A DNA stretch of 64,000 nt. Source: Pseudomonadota bacterium (lineage in GTDB: Bacteria > Pseudomonadota > Alphaproteobacteria > Sphingomonadales > Sphingomonadaceae). The position numbers and the translations under genes are program-made. Where the stretch lies: NCBI GenBank assembly GCA_039818985.1, contig JBCBSU010000001.1:1452367-1516366 (forward strand), written 5' to 3'. Below the pieces are notes generated by a model. The model saw only the letters and a list, made by a program, of their open reading frames with translations. It did no database searches and was not told where the DNA came from. Below, in pieces: positions 37,363-45,916 of the stretch (position 1 is the stretch's first letter; every line of letters begins with the position of its first letter).

Positions 37363-38508
37363 CTATTGCCGCATCATTTCGCGCGAAATGATCATCCGCA
37401 TCACCTGATTGGTGCCCTCAAGAATAGAATGCACCCTGAGATCGCGCCAGAAGCGTTCGATCGGATAATCCTGCAAATAGCCATAACCGCCAAAGAGTTG
37501 CAGCGCCTTGTCGACAATCTGCGAACCATTGTCGGTGGCAAGGCGCTTGGCCATGGCGGCGAATTTGGTCTTATCGGGCTCACCGTCGGTAACTTTAGCT
37601 GCAGCGAGATAGAGCAGCGCACGCGCCGCCTCGAGATCGGTGGCCATATCGGCCAAAGTGAACTGGGTGTTCTGAAAGTCGATGATCCGCTGGCCGAACT
37701 GCTCGCGGTCGCCGGTATAGGCCAGCGCCTCGTCGAGACAGCGCTGCGCGCCGCCGAGCGAACAGGCGCCGATATTGAGTCGGCCGCCATCGAGACCCAT
37801 CATCGCAAAGCGAAAGCCATCGCCCTCGGCACCGACACGATTGGTTGCCGGCACCCGGACATCATCGAGGATCACTTGCCGCGTCGGCTGCGAATGCCAG
37901 CCCAGCTTCTTCTCATTGGCGCCAAAGTTCAGACCCTCCATGCCCTTCTCCAGCACGAAACAGCTAATGCCCTTCGGCCCGGCATCGCCGGTGCGCGCCA
38001 TCAGGACATAGACCTCATTCTCACCGGCACCTGAAATAAACTGCTTGGCGCCGTTGAGAATATAATGATCGTCCTCAAGCCGCGCGGTAGTCTTCATCGC
38101 CGCCGCATCGGAACCGGAGCCCGGCTCTGTCAGGCAATAGCTGGCAATCTTGTCCATGCACACCAGGTCGGGGAGATAGCGGTCCTTGAGCTGCTGGTCG
38201 CCGAAACGGTCTATCATCCAGCTCGCCATATTGTGGATCGAGATAAACGCGCTGGTCGAGGGGCAGCCATAGGCCATGGCCTCCATGATGAGCGCCGCCT
38301 CGAGCCGCCCGAGACCAATACCGCCGCTTTCCTCAGAGACATAGATCGCGCCAAAGCCGAGATCGGCGGCTTTCTTGATGGTGTCACGCGGAAAGATATG
38401 GTCCTCATCCCATTTCGCGGCATGCGGCGTGATCTCGTCGGCAGTAAACTTCTGCGCCATATCCTGAATGGCGAGCTGGTCTTCGGTTAGGCAGAATTGT
38501 CCAGTCAT
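37363..38508 (-). CDS. Acyl-CoA dehydrogenase, probable isobutyryl-CoA dehydrogenase
   Basis: 381 residues. FAD-dependent acyl-CoA dehydrogenase fold: YCLTEPGSGSDAAAMKTTA at the flavin site, the QLFGGYGYLQDYPIERFWRD helix (about 338-357) and LEGTNQVMRMIISRE with the catalytic Glu position of the IBD/SCAD branch. The neighbours mmsA, mmsB and the hydrolase make isobutyryl-CoA the likely substrate. Electrons would go to ETF. Its start overlaps the upstream RidA gene by 4 bases. Confidence 0.9.
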   Translation of the reverse strand: MTGQFCLTEDQLAIQDMAQKFTADEITPHAAKWDEDHIFPRDTIKKAADLGFGAIYVSEESGGIGLGRLEAALIMEAMAYGCPSTSAFISIHNMASWMIDRFGDQQLKDRYLPDLVCMDKIASYCLTEPGSGSDAAAMKTTARLEDDHYILNGAKQFISGAGENEVYVLMARTGDAGPKGISCFVLEKGMEGLNFGANEKKLGWHSQPTRQVILDDVRVPATNRVGAEGDGFRFAMMGLDGGRLNIGACSLGGAQRCLDEALAYTGDREQFGQRIIDFQNTQFTLADMATDLEAARALLYLAAAKVTDGEPDKTKFAAMAKRLATDNGSQIVDKALQLFGGYGYLQDYPIERFWRDLRVHSILEGTNQVMRMIISREMMRQ

Positions 38509-38924
38509 GAATTACTTTCCATATTATTGGCCAAATCATTGGTCAAAATGGCTTCGGCCTCTACTTCGATGCGCCATTCGGGGCGGCACAGGCTGGCGAC
38601 ACCGACCATGGTTGCCACCGGTCGAATATCGCCGAAAAACTCGGCATGTACCGCGCCTGCAAGTTCCTGCTCTGATATGTCGGTCAGATACATACGGGTG
38701 CGCACAACATCCTTCAATCCACCACCGAGTTCGCCAAGAGAATGTTCAATCAGGGTAAAGCACCGACGCGCCTGCGCCGATATATCACCCTGTGTCGATT
38801 GGCCATCGTCTTCGATCGGCCCGGTGCCAGCAACATGAATATGCGGCCCGACCCTTATGGCGCGACAGAAGCCAAACTGGTCCTCAAAAGGTGACCCTGA
38901 GCTGATTCTCTGTGTTTCAATCAT
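38505..38924 (-). CDS. RidA family protein (reactive enamine/imine deaminase-like)
   Basis: 139 residues, single YjgF/YER057c/UK114 domain. AGTGPIEDDGQSTQGDISAQ near 30-50 and LKDVVRTRMYLTDISE with the conserved arginine (Arg of VVRTR) are present, as expected for enamine hydrolysis. RidA deaminates 2-aminoacrylate-type intermediates produced by PLP enzymes. It sits between the lipoprotein gene (4-base overlap) and the acyl-CoA dehydrogenase (4-base overlap), so it is part of the valine operon; a direct role there is not established. Confidence 0.88.
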   Translation of the reverse strand: MIETQRISSGSPFEDQFGFCRAIRVGPHIHVAGTGPIEDDGQSTQGDISAQARRCFTLIEHSLGELGGGLKDVVRTRMYLTDISEQELAGAVHAEFFGDIRPVATMVGVASLCRPEWRIEVEAEAILTNDLANNMESNS

Positions 38925-39457
38925 GAATCGCCAGCCTCAGCGCAGCGCCGGTAAGGGCCAGCTGTCTCTGCAGCATCTCCGCCCGCATCGAGCATGCCTG
39001 CTTTTATGTCATACAGATCGTCAGGGCCCAGAATCAGAGCTACAATATCTCCTGCGCCCTGTATCATCCCGCCATATTTGAAAAAGAGCTGTATCCTGTT
39101 TTCCGCATACATTTCGCCATAGTCCAGATCAGCAACCCAAACAGTATCCATCCAACTGGCGTCCTGCCGCAACTGCTTTGCCGTTATCGTGAGGCGCGAA
39201 CGCGTATTCGCTTTTGTTGCGCCAGAGCGTTGTGCAAGCTCGTCATCGAAAAAACTGTCATCCAGTTCCCAGCAACCATGAAAGACTTCCGGTATCTTGG
39301 TTACGCGCGGATATGGTCTTTTCGTCTCTTCTTCAGCTTCGCTAGAGGCTTCTACTGCATTCGACCCTGCTGCACGACCACCGGAAGCGCTGCAAGCACC
39401 CACCGCGAATAACAGAGGCAACAGCCCGCAATATCCTGCCTTTATGACGAAAGGCAT
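38921..39457 (-). CDS. Small lipoprotein, unknown function
   Basis: 178 residues from ATG 39457; a TTG at 39463 directly abuts the mmsA stop but is a poorer start. The signal ends in AVGAC with the lipidated Cys22, followed by a low-complexity Ala/Ser/Glu linker and a domain beginning FHGCWELDD, a pattern seen in small lipocalin-like secreted proteins. Not recognised beyond that. It is translationally packed between mmsA (6 bases upstream) and ridA (4-base overlap), so it is co-expressed with valine degradation. Confidence 0.75.
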   Translation of the reverse strand: MPFVIKAGYCGLLPLLFAVGACSASGGRAAGSNAVEASSEAEEETKRPYPRVTKIPEVFHGCWELDDSFFDDELAQRSGATKANTRSRLTITAKQLRQDASWMDTVWVADLDYGEMYAENRIQLFFKYGGMIQGAGDIVALILGPDDLYDIKAGMLDAGGDAAETAGPYRRCAEAGDS

Positions 39458-39463
39458 CAGCAA

Positions 39464-40963
39464 TTACCCCATGGTTGGAATGACAAAGGCATTCTCATTG
39501 CTGCCATCGGCGGTGCCGTCGGGCCAGCGCTGGGTGACCGTCTTGATCTTGGTCCAGAATTTGACGCCTTCCATGCCGTGCTGGTTGGTGTCGCCAAAGG
39601 CGGAGCGCTTCCAGCCACCAAAGGTGTGATAGGCCACTGGCACGGGGATCGGCACATTGATGCCGACCATGCCGACATTGACCCGCGCGGCAAATTCGCG
39701 CGCGGCGTGGCCGTTGCGGGTGAAGATCGCGACGCCATTGCCATATTGGTGCTGGCTGGGCAGCGCGAGCGCTTCTTCGAAGTTCGCGGCGCGTACCATC
39801 TGCAAAACGGGGCCGAAAATCTCTTCCTTGTAGCTCTCCATATCGGGGGTAACATGGTCGAACAGGCTGGGTCCGATAAAGAAGCCCTTTTCATGCCCCT
39901 GCAGCGTGAAGCCACGGCCATCGACGACCAGTTCGGCACCTTCATCTACACCCTTCTGGATCCAGCCTTCCACCTTATCCTTGTGCGCCTGGGTGACGAC
40001 GGGGCCATAATGCGCGTCAGGGTCGGTCGAGATGCCGATGCGTAGCGCATCGATCGCGGGTAACAGCTTCTCGCGCAGGCGGTCGGCAGTGTCCTCACCC
40101 ACCGGCACTACCACCGGCAATGCCATGCAACGCTCGCCCGCCGAGCCGAAAGCGGCGCCCGACAGATCATTGACCACCTGGTCGAGATCGGCATCGGGCA
40201 TAACAATGCCATGGTTCTTGGCACCGCCCATCGCCTGCACCCGCTTGTTATTCGCGGTGCCACGCGAATAGATATAATGCGCAACATCGGAAGAACCGAC
40301 AAAGCTGATTCCGCCAATTGCCGGATGGTCGATGATCGCATCGACCATTTCCTTATCGCCATGGACACATTGGAGAATACCTTCGGGCGCGCCGGCTTCA
40401 ATCATCAGCTCGGTCAAGCGCACCGGCACGCTGGGATCACGCTCGGAGGGTTTGAGAATGAACGCATTACCCGTCGCGATGGCGGGGCCGAACATCCACA
40501 TCGGGATCATGGCAGGGAAATTGAACGGGGTTATCCCTGCGCCAATGCCCAGTGGCAGACGCATCGAATACACGTCAATGCCCGGCCCAGCGCCATGGGT
40601 ATATTCGCCCTTGACCGCATGCGGAATGCCGCAGCAAAATTCGATCACATCCAGACCGCGCTGCACATCGCCCCGGGCATCGGCGAGCACCTTGCCATGT
40701 TCCGAAGACAGCAGCGCCGCCAGCTCGTCGATATGCGCTTCGACCAGTTGCTTGAAACGATAGAGTATGCGTGCCCGCTTTTGCGGGTTGGTCGCGGCCC
40801 AGCCCGGCTGTACCGCCAGCGCCGCCTCAACCGCCTTGTCGAGCACTGCTGCATCTCCGAGCGCCACTTCGGCCTGCACATCGCCGCTATTGGGGTCATA
40901 GATCGGAGAGGTCCGTCCGCTGCTGTTATGGCCACCGGCAAGCACATGATCGACTAACCGCAT
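39464..40963 (-). CDS. mmsA: Methylmalonate-semialdehyde dehydrogenase (CoA-acylating)
   Basis: 499 residues from ATG 40963, preceded by AGGAGAAC; an in-frame upstream extension lacks a ribosome site. Aldehyde dehydrogenase fold with the catalytic Cys279 in FGSAGERCMALPV, the ITPFNFPAMIPMWMFGPAIA segment (about 144-163) and FVGSSDVAHYIY. MmsA converts methylmalonate semialdehyde to propionyl-CoA with NAD+ and CoA. It is the first gene of the minus-strand valine/isobutyrate cluster and supplies its last step. Confidence 0.95.
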   Translation of the reverse strand: MRLVDHVLAGGHNSSGRTSPIYDPNSGDVQAEVALGDAAVLDKAVEAALAVQPGWAATNPQKRARILYRFKQLVEAHIDELAALLSSEHGKVLADARGDVQRGLDVIEFCCGIPHAVKGEYTHGAGPGIDVYSMRLPLGIGAGITPFNFPAMIPMWMFGPAIATGNAFILKPSERDPSVPVRLTELMIEAGAPEGILQCVHGDKEMVDAIIDHPAIGGISFVGSSDVAHYIYSRGTANNKRVQAMGGAKNHGIVMPDADLDQVVNDLSGAAFGSAGERCMALPVVVPVGEDTADRLREKLLPAIDALRIGISTDPDAHYGPVVTQAHKDKVEGWIQKGVDEGAELVVDGRGFTLQGHEKGFFIGPSLFDHVTPDMESYKEEIFGPVLQMVRAANFEEALALPSQHQYGNGVAIFTRNGHAAREFAARVNVGMVGINVPIPVPVAYHTFGGWKRSAFGDTNQHGMEGVKFWTKIKTVTQRWPDGTADGSNENAFVIPTMG

Positions 40964-41131
40964 AATGTTCTCCTGGGGATGATTTGTCTTTATCGGCTGG
41001 CTTATGGGCTTGACCGAGTGGATTCTCAAGACGGTTATTGGCGTCGTGATTATAACAAAATACCGCGCTTAACGCACAGCTGGTAATTCTGTTACGCCGA
41101 CACGGATAAGGCCTTCACGGCCTTGTGAAAA

Positions 41132-42091
41132 ATGGCCAATTCGGCCAAGGCCACGGCCATGACCGTTGCCGCATCAGATAGCCTGGCGCAAAACCGCCCG
41201 GTCCAGGGCCTGGCCATGCGGCTGCTCGCCATATTGGCGCTGGCCACCATGATGGCGCTGGTGAAGCTTGCGGCGGATCGCGGTGTGCATATCATCGAGA
41301 GCGTGTTTTATCGTCAGGCCTTTGCCCTGCTGTTCCTGATCCCGATCATCCTCAGCCGGGGCGGTTTCGTCACGGTCAAGACCCAGCGCATGGTCGTGCA
41401 TGGTCAGCGACTGATCGTCGGTCTGTCGGGCATGATCTTCAATTTCTGGGCAGTATCGCTGCTGCCGCTGGCCGAGGCGACATCGATAAGCTTTACCGTG
41501 CCAATCTTTGCGACATTGCTGGCGATCCTGTTATTGTCGGAAAGCGTTGGCTGGCATCGCTGGGGCGCGATGCTGGCGGGCTTTGCCGGAGTGTTGATCA
41601 TCGTTCAGCCCGGCGGTGGCAGCATTGCCTGGCAGGGCGCGGTGGTGGCGCTGACCGGAGCGTTGCTGACAGCATTGGTCAGCATCATCATCCGCACATT
41701 GGGCCGCACCGAGAAGCCAGTGACGGTGGTGTTCTGGTTTACCCTGCTGTCGCTTCCACCGCTGGGACTGGCCATGCTCTGGTTCGGCGCGTGGCATGAT
41801 GCACTGACCTGGGCGATCATCGCCGGGATCGGCTTTTGCGGCGGTATCGGACAGCTGGCACTGACCAGCTCGCTGCGCATGGCGCCAGTGTCGATCGTGC
41901 TCTCGGCCGACTATACCAGCCTGATCTGGGCGACTATTTTTGGCTGGCTGATCTGGCAGAACTGGCCTTCTCCCTGGACCTGGATCGGGGCGCCCCTCAT
42001 TATCGGTTCAGGGCTCTATATCGCCTGGCGCGAACACCGTGTGGCACAGGCTGAAATCCGGAAAACCAGCGGAAATCGGGCCGCAGCCTAG
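41132..42091 (+). CDS. EamA/RhaT-type DMT transporter
   Basis: Up to 319 residues, ten hydrophobic helices in two EamA repeats. Typical segments: MALVKLAADRG, ESVFYRQAFALLFLIPII, LPLAEATSISFTVPIFATLL and LMLGWLIW-like C-terminal helices (TIFGWLIWQNWPSPW). Substrate unknown; not the same as the EamA protein at 25953-26975. The start may instead be ATG 41159. It is divergent from mmsA and its stop overlaps the convergent acyl-CoA synthetase stop by 4 bases. Confidence 0.85.
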   Translation: MANSAKATAMTVAASDSLAQNRPVQGLAMRLLAILALATMMALVKLAADRGVHIIESVFYRQAFALLFLIPIILSRGGFVTVKTQRMVVHGQRLIVGLSGMIFNFWAVSLLPLAEATSISFTVPIFATLLAILLLSESVGWHRWGAMLAGFAGVLIIVQPGGGSIAWQGAVVALTGALLTALVSIIIRTLGRTEKPVTVVFWFTLLSLPPLGLAMLWFGAWHDALTWAIIAGIGFCGGIGQLALTSSLRMAPVSIVLSADYTSLIWATIFGWLIWQNWPSPWTWIGAPLIIGSGLYIAWREHRVAQAEIRKTSGNRAAA

Positions 42092-43665
42092 TTGACCTGT
42101 CGCTCCATGCCTTCCCAATAAGGCTCGCGCAGCGCACGGCGCAGGATCTTGCCCGTAGCATTGCGCGGCATCTCGGCGATGATATCGATCGATTTGGGCA
42201 CCTTGAAACCGGCCAGTTCATTGCGGGCAAAAGCAATAATCGCGTCGGTATCCACTTCCTCGCCAGGCCGGGGGACAATCACCGCCTTTACCGCTTCTCC
42301 CCATTTCTCATCGGGCACGCCGATCACCGACGCTTCGAGAACCGCGGGGTGGCTGTAGAGAACATTCTCCACCTCGGCAGGATACACATTTTCACCACCG
42401 GATATGATCATATCTTTCACCCGGTCATGCATATAGACATAGCCATCCTCGTCCATATAGCCGGCGTCTCCAGTGTGCAGCCAGCCTTCGCTATCGATCG
42501 TCTCGGCGGTCTTTTCCGGTTGCTGCCAATAGCCAACCATATTGGCATCGCTGCGGGTAACAATCTCGCCGACCTCGCCAGTGGCCACCGGCTGATTATC
42601 CATATCCACTATGCGCACTTCCACGCCGGGCACCGGCGTACCGGCGGAACGCATGCGCGCATTGCCTTCCGGGTCATGGTCATCCGGCTGCAGGCAGGTA
42701 AAGGTGCCTGCGGTTTCGGTCATGCCATAATGCTGGACAAAGCCACATCCCATGACCTGCATTGCCTGACGCAGCAGCGCCAATGGCATTGGCGATGCAC
42801 CATAATGGGCGTAACGCAGACGCGAGAAATCGGTTTCCGCTGCCTTGGGGTGATTGATCAGCATCTGGATAGCAGTCGGCACCAAAAACAGATTGGTTAC
42901 ACCGTCCTGGATGCTGTCCAGCACGGCTGCCGGTTCAAATTCCGCGAGGAAGTAAGCGGTCATGCCGCCATGAACGCAGTTGGCAATATAGCCCGACCCA
43001 GCAATATGCGCTACGGGCATGACGACCAGCCCCTTGTCGCTGGCATCCAGCCTGGCCCAGTCAAAGCCATGGTCTTCGATACCCTCTCGCAAGCCAAACA
43101 TGTTGCGGTTGCACAGGATCGCGCCCTTGGGCTTGCCCGTGGTGCCGGAAGTATAGAGCTGCAAAACTGCCGTTTCCGGGTCCGTCTCTGGCAGGCTATC
43201 GGCTTGTGGTTGTGCTGCAATCCATTCAGAGAGGCTGCCGGCATGCTGACAGCCATGGGTACAGACAATGGCTTCCAGCGCGGCGCATTGTTCCTTCGCC
43301 TGATTGGCGATGTCGGCAAAATCCGGCTCGCACAGCAACCATTTGGCACCTGTGTCTTGCAGGATATAACAGATTTCGGGAAGGGCCAGACGCCATCCTA
43401 TAGGCGCAACGGTCAGTCCGGCTCGGCTCGCCGCAATCATCAGCACCGCATAAACGGCGCGGTTCTTGCCCAGCCAAGCGATGCGGTCTCCCGGTTCCAG
43501 GCCAGAGCCCAGCAGCGCTTTTGCAAGCACATTACTATTCTCCGCAAGGGCCGCATAGCTTTGCGCGCCATCCGGATCAATCAACGCGATATGATCGGGC
43601 CGCTTCTCGGCCCAATAATCGATACTGTCATGAAACGACCTGCGCGGGTCTGTTGCCTCGGTCAT
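42088..43665 (-). CDS. AMP-binding acyl-CoA synthetase
   Basis: 525 residues. The ANL superfamily P-loop LYTSGTTGKPKGA starts at about 170; QHYGMTETAG, HTGDAGYMDEDGYVYMHDR and the C-terminal RNATGKILRRALRE with the adenylation lysine are intact. It activates a fatty or aromatic acid to acyl-CoA via acyl-AMP in the cytoplasm; chain preference is not readable. GGGAGAG precedes ATG 43665. An 18-bp inverted repeat lies 24 bases upstream of the start and may be an operator. Confidence 0.92.
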   Translation of the reverse strand: MTEATDPRRSFHDSIDYWAEKRPDHIALIDPDGAQSYAALAENSNVLAKALLGSGLEPGDRIAWLGKNRAVYAVLMIAASRAGLTVAPIGWRLALPEICYILQDTGAKWLLCEPDFADIANQAKEQCAALEAIVCTHGCQHAGSLSEWIAAQPQADSLPETDPETAVLQLYTSGTTGKPKGAILCNRNMFGLREGIEDHGFDWARLDASDKGLVVMPVAHIAGSGYIANCVHGGMTAYFLAEFEPAAVLDSIQDGVTNLFLVPTAIQMLINHPKAAETDFSRLRYAHYGASPMPLALLRQAMQVMGCGFVQHYGMTETAGTFTCLQPDDHDPEGNARMRSAGTPVPGVEVRIVDMDNQPVATGEVGEIVTRSDANMVGYWQQPEKTAETIDSEGWLHTGDAGYMDEDGYVYMHDRVKDMIISGGENVYPAEVENVLYSHPAVLEASVIGVPDEKWGEAVKAVIVPRPGEEVDTDAIIAFARNELAGFKVPKSIDIIAEMPRNATGKILRRALREPYWEGMERQVN

Positions 43666-43688
43666 TGCTCACTCTCCCAATCTTGCAG

Positions 43689-43706
43689 TGCTGTCTGTAC
43701 ACAGCA
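43689..43706. promoter_or_regulatory. 18-bp inverted repeat upstream of acyl-CoA synthetase
   Basis: TGCTGT-CTGTAC-ACAGCA is a perfect inverted repeat with 6-base arms and a self-complementary-like 6-base centre. It lies 24 bases before the start of the acyl-CoA synthetase gene, where a repressor site would overlap the promoter. The family of the binding protein (TetR or GntR type, for example) is guesswork. Confidence 0.4.
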
Positions 43707-43787
43707 TCGTGTCAACATTATATTTCGTCAGAACGCCCTGTCGGCATAGACGATTGCATCTATCGGTGATGATACGCAATAAAGACG

Positions 43788-43828
43788 TTGATGCGATAGG
43801 AAAAACCTATCGCATCAATCAATTGATG
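43788..43828. promoter_or_regulatory. Overlapping alternative hairpins in the 43.7 kb divergent intergenic region
   Basis: TTGATGCGATAGG (43788-43800) pairs perfectly with CCTATCGCATCAA (43806-43818) across AAAAA, giving a 13-bp stem. The distal CATCAA (43813-43818) can alternatively pair with TTGATG (43823-43828) across TCAA. The two structures exclude each other. No U-run follows. The element lies about 70 bases upstream of the TPR/TonB-C-like gene (start 43898) and 120 bases upstream of the acyl-CoA synthetase. Confidence 0.6.
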
Positions 43829-43897
43829 TCAGAATCACAATAGGTCACAATATGCTTCACAGATGATACAGAAGATACCGCCACCAAGGAGAAGTCG

Positions 43898-45211
43898 ATG
43901 TTGCCAGCGCGGAAAGCCAAAGTAAATTTAGGGATTTTTACTTTATCGCTGGCTGTTCTATTTGCCATACAGTCATCCACAGCCTTGGCTTTCCAGTCCA
44001 AAGACACTTCCGAAACCGCTTCTAAGGAAACGACCGACACAGCCGCCCCCTCGGATGGCTCGGATGTTATCGTTGTCTTCGGCTATACCATTGAGGAGGC
44101 GCGGCAAGAGCTGGAAGAATGTCTGGCGCGTAACTGTCCGCCTGATGAAGATATTGCCGCCACAATCAATCTTGCCAATGCAGAATTTCTGGGCGGTGAA
44201 TATCGCGATGCGCGTCGGACCCTTTCATATGGCAAAAACCGCAATGAGAAACATGTCAGTGATTGGCCGCAGGAGATGGCCAATCTCTATTCGGCGCAGG
44301 CAACGGTCGACCTGCATCTCGGCTATGGGCTGGAATATGAACGGGCGACCCGCAAGGCGAGCAATGCGTTGCGCGATTATCAGCCTGATGAGCTCAGGAA
44401 AGAACTACAAGCCCGGCTTAGCCTCGCCGATGCGCGGGTTATCAACGCTGGCTATTGGCGCAGTGCCGAGTCCATCTACAATACGGTGCAGAAGCGTGCC
44501 GAGGCGGCGGGCTATGATGACATTGCGGCATTCGCCGTTTTGCGCAAAGCTGCGCTCGACCTAGCCCGCGCCGAACCGCGCAATCACCGCACAATATTGC
44601 GGCGTGTGCAAAGGGATATGACCGAATTCCAGACAGATCCGGATTTAACCCCACAGCTGCGACAATCGGCAAACGCATTGTTCCTGCGCGCCAGCCTTGC
44701 ACTTGGCGAAAAGGATGAAGCCAGTCAGAAAATACGACCTGCCCTGTCTTCGGAAGGCAAACCCCTGCTGATCAGGCGGGAACCGATCAATCTCCAGCAA
44801 TCGGCACAGCAGGAAGCGGCAGAGCTGAATAATGGCATCAACGCAAATAACGCTGCAGTGACATTTCTCAGTACCGCTTCATTTGAGGATACATGGGCCG
44901 ATATACGCTATCTCGTTAATCCGGACGGCACTGTGTCTGACATCATTGTTCTGCGTTCTGAAGGAGGAGATCCCTTCAACTGGCAGGAGCGTGTCAAGGA
45001 ATCCATCGCAACCCAGGTCTATGCACCGCTCCCGGCATTCAAGAATGGGACGCAACGGGCCGGGATTGTCATAGAGCGCTTCACCTTTACCTCACGCTAC
45101 CCTGCACTGCCATCAACAACAGGATCACTGATACGCCGCCGCACCGGTATGCCGATTGTTGAGCGGCTTGAACTGGTCTATGAAGAATTTGCCTTTGACG
45201 CCGACACATAA
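43898..45211 (+). CDS. Exported TPR-like protein with C-terminal TonB-like domain
   Basis: 437 residues. A signal peptide (about 1-32, ending ALAF) leads to a helical region with TPR-like spacing (about 75-290: AEFLGGEYRDARRTLSYGK, ADARVINAGYWRSAESIYN) and a C-terminal domain (about 330-420) with WADIRYLVNPDGTVSDIIVLRSEG and ESIATQVYAPL, resembling the TonB C-terminal fold seen in many sphingomonad exported proteins. Function unknown; a periplasmic scaffold is likely. CCAAGGAGAA precedes ATG 43898. Codon use is slightly less GC-rich than its neighbours. Confidence 0.7.
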   Translation: MLPARKAKVNLGIFTLSLAVLFAIQSSTALAFQSKDTSETASKETTDTAAPSDGSDVIVVFGYTIEEARQELEECLARNCPPDEDIAATINLANAEFLGGEYRDARRTLSYGKNRNEKHVSDWPQEMANLYSAQATVDLHLGYGLEYERATRKASNALRDYQPDELRKELQARLSLADARVINAGYWRSAESIYNTVQKRAEAAGYDDIAAFAVLRKAALDLARAEPRNHRTILRRVQRDMTEFQTDPDLTPQLRQSANALFLRASLALGEKDEASQKIRPALSSEGKPLLIRREPINLQQSAQQEAAELNNGINANNAAVTFLSTASFEDTWADIRYLVNPDGTVSDIIVLRSEGGDPFNWQERVKESIATQVYAPLPAFKNGTQRAGIVIERFTFTSRYPALPSTTGSLIRRRTGMPIVERLELVYEEFAFDADT

Positions 45212-45239
45212 CGTGCCTGCCTCACGCAAATAGTCACCA

Positions 45240-45893
45240 TCAAGACCGGCGAAAAGCCAGCGACAGATTGTTGGCCGGCATGGCGGTAACCTCTGGCATA
45301 TCAAAGCCGTTTGCGCTGGCAGCTTCGCGCACCTTTTCAATGGATCGTATACCCCATCGCGTATCACGGCCACGCAGATTTTCATCAAAGGCAATATTGC
45401 TGGGGGCAGTCTCGACACCGGCCTGAAAGAACGGGCCATAGACGAATAGCGGTGCACCGCGCGGCAACCATTTGCCAGCGAGACGGAACAGCGCTTCGCT
45501 CGCTTCCCACGGACTGATGTGCATCAGGTTAATGCACATGACCGCTGCCAGCGCATCATCCTCAAATTGAGCCTCTGCATCTTGCGCCAGCACATCGAGG
45601 TGGATGGGCGGTAAAATATTTGCACCGCCTCCCGATTCCGCAACCCAGGCTGTGATTGATCGCAATGCGTCCGACGAGATGTCGCTTGGCTGGAAGGTCA
45701 GATCGGGACGCAGTGTCGCAAAATGGCTGATATGCTGGCCGGTGCCGCTGGCAATCTCCAGCACCGTGCCGCTGGAAGGCAATAGCCGCAGCAGCGCATC
45801 CGCGATCACGTCCCGGTTGCGCTCGGCAGCGGGGGAGAATTTGCGATCTTCCGGGCCGCTCTCTCTGGCTATCCAGGGGGTCGAGTCTGCCAT
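45240..45893 (-). CDS. DUF938 SAM-dependent methyltransferase-like protein
   Basis: 217 residues. FSPAAERNRDVIADALLRLLP and VLEIASGTGQHISHFA (motif I, SAM binding) open the Rossmann fold; AVMCINLMHISPWEA and LFVYGPFFQ are the DUF938 signature. The substrate is unknown. It is cytoplasmic. The start is ATG 45893. It is divergent from the ICMT-like gene with very little space between them and converges on the TPR/TonB-like gene. Confidence 0.88.
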   Translation of the reverse strand: MADSTPWIARESGPEDRKFSPAAERNRDVIADALLRLLPSSGTVLEIASGTGQHISHFATLRPDLTFQPSDISSDALRSITAWVAESGGGANILPPIHLDVLAQDAEAQFEDDALAAVMCINLMHISPWEASEALFRLAGKWLPRGAPLFVYGPFFQAGVETAPSNIAFDENLRGRDTRWGIRSIEKVREAASANGFDMPEVTAMPANNLSLAFRRS

Positions 45894-45916
45894 TACTGTT
45901 CCTTGTGCTCCACAAC

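Noticed and set aside
42349-43749. 466-codon plus-strand reading opposite the acyl-CoA synthetase gene
   Set aside because: The opposite strand encodes a complete ANL enzyme; this reading is Gln/His-rich shadow sequence.
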